This document shows, in pieces, positions 8,014 to 16,496 of a DNA stretch of 64,000 nucleotides (the stretch's first letter is position 1; each line of letters starts with the position of its first letter). The notes beneath the pieces were generated by a model. It was not told where the DNA came from. It saw nothing but the letters and a program-made list of their open reading frames with translations, and searched no databases. The stretch covers positions 124,001 to 188,000 of the forward strand of contig NZ_CP099399.1 of NCBI RefSeq assembly GCF_024721175.1. The letters run 5' to 3'. The translations under genes were made by a program, and so were the position numbers. The stretch comes from Rhizobium sp. Pop5 (GTDB lineage: Bacteria; Pseudomonadota; Alphaproteobacteria; Rhizobiales; Rhizobiaceae).

Positions 8014-8461
8014 TTGGGAAGTGACCTCGAACGATAGATACTTTGGTCGAGCATAAGAGCTTCAAGCGGCGAATTCTTCGGAAGCCGATACACCCAGTTC
8101 AGCATGCCGATCTATGCTCTTGAGGCTGGGGGTGGCTGTATGTCGCCCTTCTACTACAGCTTTTCCTTTCCGGAGAACGCGAAGACGCTGCATGACAACA
8201 TCCTGCAGCGCACGAGAAGGGACCTCAAAGTGCTTTCCGGATCTGGAGAGAACGAGCCCATTGATGACCGAGGGTGGATTACCGACTACGGTGATCACAT
8301 CACCTATTCGTGTTCCATGGAGGAGGGGTTCTGAGATCTAGTTCGCCGCCGGCCACGTCCATGGCATTTGGCTGCGAATGCCACTTATGTACGTGTTGCT
8401 CGGGCGCTGAGAAGTAGCCCCACCGCACATATTAAGAATATATTGGAATCTGAGAAAGAAA
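8014..8461. other. 448-bp region with lower GC and at most one doubtful small gene
   Basis: Between the small membrane protein and tRNA-Thr. Composition is less GC-rich than the surroundings, especially 8400-8460. One 64-codon frame (8140-8334) is listed separately with low confidence. No repeat or terminator is identified. Confidence 0.4.
8140..8334 (+). CDS. hypothetical 64-residue protein (doubtful)
   Basis: The frame begins at an ATG preceded by GGGGGTGG (5-nt spacing) and encodes MSPFYYSFSFPENAKTLHD and on, ending ITYSCSMEEGF. The sequence looks protein-like (mixed, not shadow-type Arg/Ala-rich), but no family is recognised and no neighbour supports it. It could be a remnant of a longer gene. 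Confidence 0.3.
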   Translation: MSPFYYSFSFPENAKTLHDNILQRTRRDLKVLSGSGENEPIDDRGWITDYGDHITYSCSMEEGF

Positions 8462-8537
8462 TGGTGCCGCTTACGTGACTCGAACACGTGACCCCATCAT
8501 TACGAATGATGTGCTCTACCGACTGAGCTAAAGCGGC
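8462..8537 (-). tRNA. tRNA-Thr (anticodon CGT)
   Basis: 76 nt including an encoded CCA end. The acceptor stem GCCGCTT pairs with AAGCGGC, the D-arm is GCTCAGTCGGTAGAGC, the anticodon stem is CATCA/TGATG with loop TTCGTAA (anticodon CGT), and the T-arm contains GTTCGAGTC. All cloverleaf positions are as expected. Confidence 0.96.
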
Positions 8538-8648
8538 ATTTGGCGGCCGAAGCGTGCGGCCCGCGATTTGCATGGCGCTGATACAGGCATTGTTTGAAGA
8601 TTTCAAGCACCCTGTCATGCCTTTGGCAAAAAAGAGGGGAGGAGGCGC

Positions 8649-9608
8649 TCAGAGCGTCAGCCGGGCGCGGGCGGCCTTGTATTCGGCCTCCAGCCGGTCG
8701 ACGAGCTTTGCCACCGGCTCGACCGCCTTGATCGCGCCGATGCCCTGGCCGCTGCCCCATATGTCTTTCCAGGCCTTGGCGCCGCCGGTCGCCTGCTCGA
8801 AATCCATCTTGGAAGGATCGGCGGCGGGCAGGTTGTCAGGGTCCATGCCGGCAGCAATGATCGAAGGTTTGAGATAATTGCCGTGCACGCCTGTGAAATA
8901 ATTGGAATAGACGATATCGGCGGCCGCCCCTTCGACGATCGCCTGCTTGTAGGCTTCGCTGGCGCGCGCTTCTTCGGTTGCGATGAAGGGCGAGCCGATA
9001 TAGGCCATGTCGGCGCCCATCGCCTGGGCGGCGAGGATCGCGCCGCCGGTCGAAATCGCGCCGGCCAGCAGCAGCGGCCCGTCGAACCATTCGCGGATCT
9101 CCTGGACGAGCGCGAAGGGCGATAGCGTGCCCGCATGGCCGCCGGCGCCTGATGCAACCGCGATCAGCCCGTCCGCACCCTTGCGGATCGCCGAATGGGC
9201 GTGGCGGTTGTTGATAATGTCGTGCAGCACGATGCCGCCATAGGAATGCACGGCGGCGTTGACCTCCGGCACGGCGCCGAGCGAGGAAATGACGATCGGC
9301 ACCTTGTATTTGACGCAGAGCGAGAGGTCGTGCTCCAGCCGCTTGTTCGACATGTGGACGATCTGGTTGACGGCAAAGGGTGCGGCCGGTCGCTCCGGAT
9401 GGGCGGCGTCGTGGCGGGCAAGCTCCTCGGTGATCTCGGCCAGCCATTCGTCGAGCTGGCTTTCCGGCCGGGCGTTCAGCGCCGGGAAGGCGCCGACGAC
9501 GCCCGCCTTGCATTGCGCCAGCGTCAGCGCGGGATGAGAGACGATGAAGAGCGGCGAGCCGATGACCGGCAGTCTCAGTTTATCCCTAAGGATCGGGGGC
9601 AGGGTCAT
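8649..9608 (-). CDS. nitronate monooxygenase family FMN oxidoreductase
   Basis: A 319-residue TIM-barrel flavoprotein of the NPD/2-nitropropane dioxygenase family. FMN/phosphate-binding segments are visible (GADGLIAVASGAGGHAG, LLLAGAISTGGAILAAQAMGADMAYIGSPF), including the conserved catalytic His in GGHAG. These enzymes oxidise alkyl nitronates, and some act as enoyl-ACP or quinone reductases. Length matches the family. Single gene, with tRNA-Thr about 110 bp downstream. A long perfect inverted repeat (9624-9649) lies 16 bp upstream of the start, so expression is probably controlled by a dedicated repressor or activator encoded elsewhere. Confidence 0.9.
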   Translation of the reverse strand: MTLPPILRDKLRLPVIGSPLFIVSHPALTLAQCKAGVVGAFPALNARPESQLDEWLAEITEELARHDAAHPERPAAPFAVNQIVHMSNKRLEHDLSLCVKYKVPIVISSLGAVPEVNAAVHSYGGIVLHDIINNRHAHSAIRKGADGLIAVASGAGGHAGTLSPFALVQEIREWFDGPLLLAGAISTGGAILAAQAMGADMAYIGSPFIATEEARASEAYKQAIVEGAAADIVYSNYFTGVHGNYLKPSIIAAGMDPDNLPAADPSKMDFEQATGGAKAWKDIWGSGQGIGAIKAVEPVAKLVDRLEAEYKAARARLTL

Positions 9609-9623
9609 GGTTCACCGTTTTTC

Positions 9624-9649
9624 GATTGACGTTTACGAAAACGTCAATC
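9624..9649. promoter_or_regulatory. perfect 11-bp inverted repeat operator upstream of nitronate monooxygenase
   Basis: GATTGACGTTT (9624-9634), 4-bp spacer, AAACGTCAATC (9639-9649). The core GACGTTTACGAAAACGTC resembles operators of regulators of branched-chain amino-acid and fatty-acid breakdown (LiuR/MerR or TetR type), recalled from family knowledge. It sits directly upstream of the leftward gene. The identity of the binding protein is inference. Confidence 0.65.
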
Positions 9650-9897
9650 TCATAACAGAGATGAAAAGGCGATAAAAGAGCGGCTGCCACGCCTTCGTCG
9701 ATTTCCGCCCGAATATATATTTGTGAGATGACGAAAAAAGCGAAGCCGCAAGCCCATGAAAGCCGCCCATTATCCCCGCCGATCAATTGCGCCCCGGCCC
9801 GCGAGGCTTGCGGTTTGTCGCGCTTGCCGCTACCGAATTTTGATGGAGAACGGCGGGGATTGCGATCCGATGCCGGATTCAAGGTGAAGGACTTGAC

Positions 9898-11103
9898 GTG
9901 AGCGGATTAGAAACGGCCATCAGAACAGCGCTCGAGAATTCCGAACGCGACAATCCGGAGGTTCGAGCGAGAATCTATCAGTCCGCTCGTCAGGCGCTGG
10001 AAGCCGGTCTGCGCAAGCAGGATATTACCGATACCGATGTCGTCGCCCATCACCGCCACCGCCTGGAGACCACTATCCACGCCATCGAAAGCGAGGAGCG
10101 AGAGCGAATTCATCCCCGCCAGAGGCCACCGGAGGTGCCCGTGCCGCCGGTCGTGGAAATGCCGCCGCCACCGGTTCATCGGGGCGACATGGCCGATATC
10201 GACAGCCTGATCGATGGTCCTGCAGCCGGTGAGACCCGCGCCCCTGAGGTGGTCATGCGCCGTGGCGACGATTCCAGTCTCGACAACGTGCATGCGAGCA
10301 ATGCCGATCATCTGGCGGCCGCCCCCGTCGGCGAGGAGCGCCTTCAGCGCGGCCAGCGCGCCACCGACATGGATTTCCGCCCGGAGCGGGCTGCCGGCCG
10401 GCGCAAGCCGCGCAAGTTCTTTTCAAGGCTTCTGGTCTGGTGCGTGCTGCTTGCCTTCATCGGCATCGGCGCCTGGTGGGCGCATACGTCGGGCCTGCTT
10501 TTGACGGCGGCCGAGCGCGATACCAGCGTCGCCAATCCGCCGGCACGCACCCAGCCCGAGGATTTCACCGGCAATGGCGCCAAGAGCGATGGCGCCGCAA
10601 ATACAGGCTCCCATACCGACGAACCGGTGACCATCGACCCGCAGAACAGTTTCTCGGCGGATTGGATTCCGGTGTTCAAGCCCGAAGAGGCCGACAAGAT
10701 CCAGAACGGTGCGCGGGCGCGCACCGAAAAGATCACCGAAAACGACGGCCCCGCCGTCCGCCTGATTTCCGAGAGCGGTGCTGCCGATGGCAATATCTCG
10801 ATCAGCGTACCGGCTTCGGTGCTGCAGCAGCTCGCCGGCAAATCCTCGACGATTGCGCTGACGCTGCAATCCACCACCGACGAGCCGACGCAGGTCACCG
10901 TCGAATGCAATTTCCAGTCGCTCGGCAATTGCGCGCGGCATCGCTTCAGCGTCACCCGGGAAAAATCGGATGCGCTGCTGCAGGTGAAGTTCGACCGCTC
11001 GCTGGCGCCGAATTCGCCGGGCACGCTGACGATCAACAGCGATCTCGACGGCAAGGCCCGCGGCATCAACCTCTTCGCTATTCGCATCCTGCCGGGGCAA
11101 TGA
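9898..11103 (+). CDS. conserved hypothetical membrane-anchored protein (GTG start)
   Basis: 401 residues from GTG at 9898 (AAGG 8 nt upstream). The N-terminal 75 residues are helical and charged (SGLETAIRTALENSERDN). A Pro-rich linker follows (VPVPPVVEMPPPPV). One transmembrane segment at about residues 178-203 (LLVWCVLLAFIGIGAWWAH) is followed by a disordered stretch and a C-terminal beta-rich domain (about 265-401), presumably periplasmic. The C-terminal domain has two Cys (ECNFQSLGNCARH) that could pair. Function unknown. It is convergent with ppk2 and only 28 bp from it. Confidence 0.7.
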   Translation: MSGLETAIRTALENSERDNPEVRARIYQSARQALEAGLRKQDITDTDVVAHHRHRLETTIHAIESEERERIHPRQRPPEVPVPPVVEMPPPPVHRGDMADIDSLIDGPAAGETRAPEVVMRRGDDSSLDNVHASNADHLAAAPVGEERLQRGQRATDMDFRPERAAGRRKPRKFFSRLLVWCVLLAFIGIGAWWAHTSGLLLTAAERDTSVANPPARTQPEDFTGNGAKSDGAANTGSHTDEPVTIDPQNSFSADWIPVFKPEEADKIQNGARARTEKITENDGPAVRLISESGAADGNISISVPASVLQQLAGKSSTIALTLQSTTDEPTQVTVECNFQSLGNCARHRFSVTREKSDALLQVKFDRSLAPNSPGTLTINSDLDGKARGINLFAIRILPGQ

Positions 11104-11131
11104 CGCGGCGGGCTTGCCGTTTGGCGGCCAG

Positions 11132-12013
11132 CTATTTCAGGAAGCCCGGGCCGGAGCCGATGACCTTTTCGTCGACCTCGCCGAGTGCTTTCTGGTCTTT
11201 GCCGTCATAGTCCATCTTTTTCAGCATATGGCGGATCAGTTCCAGGCGCGCCCGCCGCTTGTCGTTGGCGCGGATCACCGTCCACGGCGCGAAATCGGTA
11301 TGGGTCTCCTTCAGCATCCGGTTGCGCTTGTCGCTGTAGTCGCCCCATTTCGTCAGCGCCGCGATGTCCATCGAGGACAGCTTCCAGACTTTCAACGGAT
11401 CGTGCCTGCGGTCGTGGAAGCGCTTGAGCTGCATTTCGCGGCCGATATCGAGATAGAATTTGAAGAAGAAGATTCCTTCGTGGGCGATGATCTTTTCGAG
11501 CTGCGGGGCCTGTTTGAGGAAGTCTTCATATTGCTGCGGCGTGCAGAAGCCCATGACCGGCTCGACGCCGGCGCGGTTGTACCAGGAGCGGTCGAAGAGC
11601 ACGAATTCGCCCGATGTCGGAAACTGCGCGATATAGCGTTGGAAATACCATTGTCCCTGCTCGCGCTCGGTGGGCTTGGTCAACGCCACGACGCGCGCAA
11701 GGCGAGGATTCATATGCGCCGAGGAGGCCGAAATCGCGCCGCCCTTGCCGGCCGCATCGCGTCCCTCGAAGAGCGCCATCACCCGCTTGCCGGTCGCCTG
11801 CAGCCAGAACTGCACCTTGACGAGTTCCACCTGCAGCTTTTCGAGTTGTTCCAGATAGTCCTCTTCCCCAAGTTTCTTCTTGTAGGGAAAATCGCCGGAT
11901 TCCAGCGTGTTTTCCTCCACCCAATCCGGCAGGACGGGATCGTCGACATCGAAGATGCGTTTCTTTCCCCGGATATCGAGCTCCACGGCCCTGCTTTCGA
12001 CGTCCTCGGCCAT
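11132..12013 (-). CDS. ppk2: polyphosphate kinase 2
   Basis: 293 residues of the PPK2 family, which transfers phosphate between polyphosphate and nucleoside mono- or diphosphates. The Walker A segment is [11 protein letters not shown], and the family motifs [19 protein letters not shown] (Walker B/lid region) and [13 protein letters not shown] are intact. The long N-terminal extension (about 60 residues) is usual for the one-domain rhizobial proteins. It is divergent from phoR across 176 bp, placing polyphosphate turnover beside the phosphate-starvation regulon. Start ATG at 12013. Confidence 0.93.
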   Translation of the reverse strand: MAEDVESRAVELDIRGKKRIFDVDDPVLPDWVEENTLESGDFPYKKKLGEEDYLEQLEKLQVELVKVQFWLQATGKRVMALFEGRDAAGKGGAISASSAHMNPRLARVVALTKPTEREQGQWYFQRYIAQFPTSGEFVLFDRSWYNRAGVEPVMGFCTPQQYEDFLKQAPQLEKIIAHEGIFFFKFYLDIGREMQLKRFHDRRHDPLKVWKLSSMDIAALTKWGDYSDKRNRMLKETHTDFAPWTVIRANDKRRARLELIRHMLKKMDYDGKDQKALGEVDEKVIGSGPGFLK

Positions 12014-12189
12014 ATGGTCCTCCCGCGCCTAATCGTTTCTCCTGATGCAGGCGAACATATTTACCGTTGAAAATCAAATCTCTCGCTTTTGGCCTGGCGT
12101 TTTTCTCGGTTTTCGGCTGCGGCCTTTCGCAACACAGGCGCTGCCCGAAAATTTCTGTCATGAATTGCCGCTATCAGGCAGAGTTCAAT

Positions 12190-13479
12190 ATGAAGACAAA
12201 CGAATCGACGCCGCGAGGGCACTTGCAAGACGAAACATCGTGGACAACAAGCCTGTTGGCGCGCATCCGGCGCGAACGGCCGGTGCTGCTTGCGGCGATC
12301 CTCAGCGCTCTCGTCGCCCTTGCTGCCGGTATGAACAAATGGGCTGTGCTTATTCTGCTTCTCGCCATGGTCTTGACAGCGCTTTTCAACGAGGCGCCCG
12401 TGATCGAGGCCGAAGCCGCCGAGCCGGTGGAGATCGAGCCGGAGGCGCGGCCGAGCCGCCTGGCCGAAGTGTCCGCTACATTATCCGGCCTCGATATCCC
12501 CGTCATGGTGCTGTCGGATGACGCCTCGGTGCTCTTTCAGAACCGGGCCGCCGAAAAGGCCTTCGGCGAGGTGACGCTCGGCGCCCATATATCCGCCCGC
12601 CTGCGCTCGCCGGGCGTTCTCGACATGGTGCGCGAAACCATCGCCACCAATGCGCCGAACCAGATCGAGCATGCCGAGCGGTTGCCCTCCGAGCGCGTCT
12701 ATATCGTGCGCAGCGCACCCGTCGAATTCGAGGCCGGGGAGGGGTCGCGCGAGCGTTATTTCATCCTCTCCTTCCGCGATATTTCAGAGGTCCGCCGCAT
12801 TGACCGCATGCGCTCCGATTTCGTCGCCAACGCCAGTCACGAGCTGCGCACGCCGCTCGCCTCGCTGCGCGGTTTCATCGAGACCATCCAGGGACCGGCG
12901 AAGAACGATCTCAAGGCGCAGGCGCAATTTCTCAACATCATGTTCGATCAGACGACGCGCATGAGCAGGCTGGTCGATGACCTGCTGTCGCTCTCCCGCC
13001 TGGAGCTGAAATCGCATATCGCGCCGGATGAGAAGATCGATCTGGTGCCGCTCCTCGGCCATGTCAGGGACTCGCTGGTGCCGTTGGCGAGGGACGTCGG
13101 CGTCGACATCAACCTGCATTTGCCCGACGGCAAGGTGGAGGTGCTCGGAGACCGTGACGAGCTTGTCCAGGTCTTCGAGAACCTTATGGAAAATGCCTGC
13201 AAATATGGCCAGGAGGGTGAAGTCGTCGATGTCTGGCTGAAGAATGGCGCCGGTCATCCGGTGGAAGTCAGCATCGTCGACAAGGGCCCCGGCATCCCGG
13301 CCGAGCACGTGCCGCGCCTGACCGAGCGTTTCTATCGCGTCAGCATCGAGGACAGCCGATCGAAGAAAGGCACCGGTCTTGGCCTCGCCATCGTCAAGCA
13401 CATCCTGACCCGCCATCGCGCCCGGCTGATCGTCAAGTCGGAGGTCGGCAAGGGCACCGACTTTACCGTCCGCTTCTGA
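12190..13479 (+). CDS. phoR: phosphate regulon sensor histidine kinase PhoR
   Basis: 429 residues from ATG at 12190; the frame is open to 12067 but that extension is implausible and lacks a ribosome site. Two membrane segments at about residues 31-47 and 50-66 are followed by a PAS-like domain (about 95-200), then the HisKA domain with phospho-acceptor His217 in FVANASHELRTPLASL, and a HATPase_c domain with the N box (ENLMENACKYG), G1 (DKGPGIP) and G2 (KGTGLGLAIVK). It autophosphorylates under phosphate limitation and passes phosphate to PhoB. It is followed by pstS, with phoB at the far end of the same cluster. Confidence 0.93.
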   Translation: MKTNESTPRGHLQDETSWTTSLLARIRRERPVLLAAILSALVALAAGMNKWAVLILLLAMVLTALFNEAPVIEAEAAEPVEIEPEARPSRLAEVSATLSGLDIPVMVLSDDASVLFQNRAAEKAFGEVTLGAHISARLRSPGVLDMVRETIATNAPNQIEHAERLPSERVYIVRSAPVEFEAGEGSRERYFILSFRDISEVRRIDRMRSDFVANASHELRTPLASLRGFIETIQGPAKNDLKAQAQFLNIMFDQTTRMSRLVDDLLSLSRLELKSHIAPDEKIDLVPLLGHVRDSLVPLARDVGVDINLHLPDGKVEVLGDRDELVQVFENLMENACKYGQEGEVVDVWLKNGAGHPVEVSIVDKGPGIPAEHVPRLTERFYRVSIEDSRSKKGTGLGLAIVKHILTRHRARLIVKSEVGKGTDFTVRF

Positions 13480-13814
13480 CGGATAGATGCGGCCGGTCGT
13501 CCTTCCAGCCCGATTGCAGGAGGAGGGAGCCCGGCGCGACAGTCGGCGTCCCTTGCAACTCAAAGCCTGCCTGTAGCAGGTTTTGCAATGCGAGGTAGAT
13601 CGTGGGCCAAACCCTGGCGACCGACGGCACCGCTGAACGATAACGTTGAAATTTTCAATTATATTACAATTGCTTAAGCTGTCACAATTGTTTCACGCAA
13701 TTGACATAAAAGGACGGGGCATAAAGCGCTAAGAGAGTCCCGCCGATGAAAAAAGGCAATGCGAGGGCCTCTCACAGGCCGCACTCACACAAGCCCAAAT
13801 GCCGGGAGATTTAC
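13480..13814. other. phoR-pstS intergenic region containing the pst promoter
   Basis: 335 bp between phoR and pstS. The right half turns AT-rich and carries a Pho box (13679-13696), repeated ACAATTG words at 13666 and 13684 plus GCAATTG at 13697, and a -10-like CATAAA at 13705-13710. The left half shows nothing recognisable. Confidence 0.6.
13679..13696 (+). promoter_or_regulatory. Pho box (PhoB binding site) of pstS
   Basis: CTGTCAC-AATT-GTTTCAC: two 7-bp direct half-sites separated by 4 bp, the classical Pho box geometry (consensus CTGTCAT-N4-CTGTCAT). CATAAA at 13705-13710 would be the -10 element at the distance typical of PhoB-activated promoters. It predicts induction of the pst operon under phosphate starvation. 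Confidence 0.8.
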
Positions 13815-14849
13815 ATGAACACCTTCAAGCTCACCGTTGCCGCGCTCGCTGCAACTGCTGCTTTTGCTGGCGCTGCCGTCGCCCGCGACCAGATTCAGGT
13901 TGCTGGTTCCTCCACCGTCCTGCCTTACGCAAAGATCGTTGCCGAGTCCTTCGGCGAAACCTTCACCAACTTCAAGACGCCGGTCGTCGAATCCGGCGGC
14001 ACGGGCGCTGGTCTGAAGGAATTCTGCAAGGGCGTTGGCGAAGACACCATCGACGTTGCGAACGCTTCGCGTCCGATCAACAAGAACGAGCTGGAAGCCT
14101 GCAAGGCAGCCGGCGTAACGGATATCCAGGAAGTCAAGATCGGCTATGACGGCATCGTCTTCGCAACCGACTCTTCCAACCCCGATGTCGCCTACGTTCC
14201 GGCCGACATCTACAAGGCCCTCGCTGCACAGGTCGTCGTTGACGGCAAGCTCGTTGCCAACCCCTACAAGAAGTGGTCGGAAGTCAACCCGAAGCTCCCG
14301 GCTGTTGATATCGCTGCCTACATCCCGGGCGAAAAGCACGGCACGCGCGAAGTCTTCGAACAGAACGTTCTCGCCGCAGGCTGCAAGGCCGCCGGTGCAG
14401 TCGACGTCATCGCCAAGGAAATCTCCGACAAGGCTGCCCAGGGCAAGGCTTGCGTCGCAGTCCGCAAGGACGGCGCTGCAGTCGACATCGACGGCGACTA
14501 TCCGGAAACCCTCGCACGCATCGCTGCCAACAAGACCGGCGTCGGCGTGTTCGGCCTTTCCTTCTATGAAAACAACGCCGACAAGCTCAAGGTTGCCAGC
14601 GTAAACGGCATCGTTCCGTCGACCGAAACGATCGCCAACGGCACCTACCCGGTTTCCCGCCCGCTGTTCTTCTACGTCAAGAAGGCACATCTCGGCGCCG
14701 TTCCGGGCCTGAAGGAATACGTCAACTTCTTCGTATCCGACCAGATGATCGGCCCCGACGGCCCGCTCGCTGAATACGGCCTCGTTGCCGCTCCGGATGC
14801 TGAGCGTGACGCGATCCGCAAGGAAGTCGAAGCCGGCAAGGCTATGTAA
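13815..14849 (+). CDS. pstS: phosphate ABC transporter substrate-binding protein PstS
   Basis: 344 residues from ATG at 13815 (GGGAG, 7-nt spacing); the frame is open upstream to 13746. The Sec signal peptide MNTFKLTVAALAATAAFAGAAVA is followed by the phosphate-binding N-terminus IQVAGSSTVLPYAKIV, a further binding loop ESGGTGAG, and GEKHGTREVFEQNVL. Codon usage is very strongly biased to preferred codons, consistent with high expression. It is the periplasmic receptor for the PstCAB permease. A strong hairpin follows the stop codon and may set a higher pstS dose than the permease genes. Confidence 0.96.
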   Translation: MNTFKLTVAALAATAAFAGAAVARDQIQVAGSSTVLPYAKIVAESFGETFTNFKTPVVESGGTGAGLKEFCKGVGEDTIDVANASRPINKNELEACKAAGVTDIQEVKIGYDGIVFATDSSNPDVAYVPADIYKALAAQVVVDGKLVANPYKKWSEVNPKLPAVDIAAYIPGEKHGTREVFEQNVLAAGCKAAGAVDVIAKEISDKAAQGKACVAVRKDGAAVDIDGDYPETLARIAANKTGVGVFGLSFYENNADKLKVASVNGIVPSTETIANGTYPVSRPLFFYVKKAHLGAVPGLKEYVNFFVSDQMIGPDGPLAEYGLVAAPDAERDAIRKEVEAGKAM

Positions 14850-14856
14850 TAACTTT

Positions 14857-14887
14857 GCCGGCGCGGTGCCTGAGGGCCCGCGCCGGC
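14857..14887 (+). terminator. hairpin between pstS and pstC (attenuator or 3' stabiliser)
   Basis: GCCGGCGCGG (14857-14866) pairs with CCGCGCCGGC (14878-14887), loop 11 nt, beginning 7 nt after the pstS stop. No clear U-run follows. Similar stem-loops after binding-protein genes let them accumulate more transcript than the downstream permease genes. Confidence 0.6.
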
Positions 14888-15014
14888 ATTGCTTTATGCC
14901 CCTGCGCCCGGTCCGTCGGAGCTGCAGGGTCAATTTCTTCTCCATGATTGGAAGCCGCAGGCAGGCTGATGAAGCTGCCGGGCTTTGGGGGCTGTGGGCC
15001 TGGGGACGTAACGA

Positions 15015-16496
15015 ATGAGCACATCCATCATACTTTTGTGCCTTGTGGTGATCGGCGCCGCCGCCTATCTGGTCGCGCGCAGCCGTGCCACGGCGCTTGC
15101 CGGAGGCAGGTCCTCTGCGCTGCATTCACGGCCGGTCTATTACGGCGCCTATGCCGCGATCTGGGCGGTTCTTCCGGCCCTCGTCGTGCTCTGCGTCTGG
15201 CTCTCCGTCAGCCCCGGCATCATCTCTTCCTCCGTGCGCGGCGCTTTCCCTGACGACGTCAAGGCGCAAGCTTCCGTCGAGCAGGATCTGAGCTATTCGA
15301 TGGTGGCAACGGTCGCTCGCGGCCTGACGATGCTGACACCGGACGAAACGGCGGCGGTGGCGACAGATCCCGCTGCCCTGCAGGCCAAGCTCAGCGAAAA
15401 GGGCGTGCCGCTCGCCGGCCAGCCGCAGCCTTACATGCTCGACGCTGCCAAGAAGCTCAATGCTATGAGCGTGACGAGCCGTCTCGCCATGACGGTGATC
15501 GTCTTCGCTCTTGCCGTCGCCGGCGCCTTCTACGCGCTGCGGGCCATTGCTCCGCGCTTTCGCGCCCGCAACCGCGTCGAGCGCGTCATGCTCTGGGGCC
15601 TGCTGCTCGCCTCCTCGATCGCCATCCTGACGACGATCGGCATCGTGCTTTCGATGCTGTCGGAAGCCGCCCGCTTCTTTGCAGCCGTTCCCGCCGGCGA
15701 CTTTTTCTTCGGCACCGTCTGGGATCCGCGCTTTGCCGGTGCCGGCAGCTCATCCTTCGGTCAGTTCGGCCTCATCCCGCTGCTGCTCGGCACGCTCTAT
15801 ATCGGCTTGGTCGCCATGCTGGTCGCCGTGCCGGTCGGTCTGTTCGCCGCCATCTACATGGCCGAATACGCCTCGCCGAAGCTGCGCGGCGTTGCCAAGC
15901 CGCTGCTTGAAGTGCTCGCCGGCATTCCGACGATCGTCTACGGCTTCTTCGCCCTCGTCACCGTCGGCCCATTCCTGCGCGATTTCTCCGCTCAGATCAG
16001 CGGCTTGCTCTCCGGCAGCTACACCAATTTCATCCAGGCGCAGAGCGTTCTGACGGCCGGCATCGTCATGGGCATCATGCTGATCCCCTACGTGTCTTCG
16101 CTGTCGGACGATATCATCACAGCCGTGCCGCGGGCGCTGCGTGACGGTTCGCTCGGTCTTGGCGCCACACGCTCCGAAACCATCAAGAAGGTGGTGTTGC
16201 CGGCAGCACTTCCCGGCATCGTCGGCGCATTGCTGATGACAGCCTCGCGCGCCATCGGCGAAACCATGATCGTGGTGCTGGCCGCAGGTGTTGCCGCCCG
16301 CATCCAGATCAACCCCTTCGAGCCGATGACGACGGTGACCGTCAAGATCGTCAACCAGCTGACAGGCGACCTTGAGTTCACCTCGCCGCAGACGCTGGTC
16401 GCTTTCGCACTGGGCATCACGCTGTTCTGCATCACGCTTTGCCTCAACATCTATGCGCTCTACATCGTGCGCAAATACCGGGAGCAGTACGAATGA
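15015..16496 (+). CDS. pstC: phosphate ABC transporter permease PstC
   Basis: 493 residues, longer than the about 320 of E. coli PstC. An N-terminal extension contributes a membrane segment (residues 3-21), another around 40-60 and a soluble loop before the permease core (about 200-490), which is typical of alphaproteobacteria. The BPD_transp_1 core carries the EAA-type loop ALRDGSLGLGATRSETIKKVVLPAALPGI that contacts PstB. The ATG is preceded by GGGGA. The stop overlaps the pstA start (ATGA). Confidence 0.95.
   Translation: MSTSIILLCLVVIGAAAYLVARSRATALAGGRSSALHSRPVYYGAYAAIWAVLPALVVLCVWLSVSPGIISSSVRGAFPDDVKAQASVEQDLSYSMVATVARGLTMLTPDETAAVATDPAALQAKLSEKGVPLAGQPQPYMLDAAKKLNAMSVTSRLAMTVIVFALAVAGAFYALRAIAPRFRARNRVERVMLWGLLLASSIAILTTIGIVLSMLSEAARFFAAVPAGDFFFGTVWDPRFAGAGSSSFGQFGLIPLLLGTLYIGLVAMLVAVPVGLFAAIYMAEYASPKLRGVAKPLLEVLAGIPTIVYGFFALVTVGPFLRDFSAQISGLLSGSYTNFIQAQSVLTAGIVMGIMLIPYVSSLSDDIITAVPRALRDGSLGLGATRSETIKKVVLPAALPGIVGALLMTASRAIGETMIVVLAAGVAARIQINPFEPMTTVTVKIVNQLTGDLEFTSPQTLVAFALGITLFCITLCLNIYALYIVRKYREQYE

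Noticed and set aside
11114..12070. 318-residue plus-strand frame opposite ppk2
   Set aside because: Antisense to the complete PPK2 coding region with all motifs; no ribosome site.
12155..12161. CTGTCAT word upstream of phoR as a second Pho box
   Set aside because: Exact half-site, but the partner 11 bp on (TGCCGCT) does not match, so a functional Pho box is not supported.
13785..15125. 446-residue minus-strand frame opposite pstS
   Set aside because: Antisense shadow of the highly biased pstS codons.
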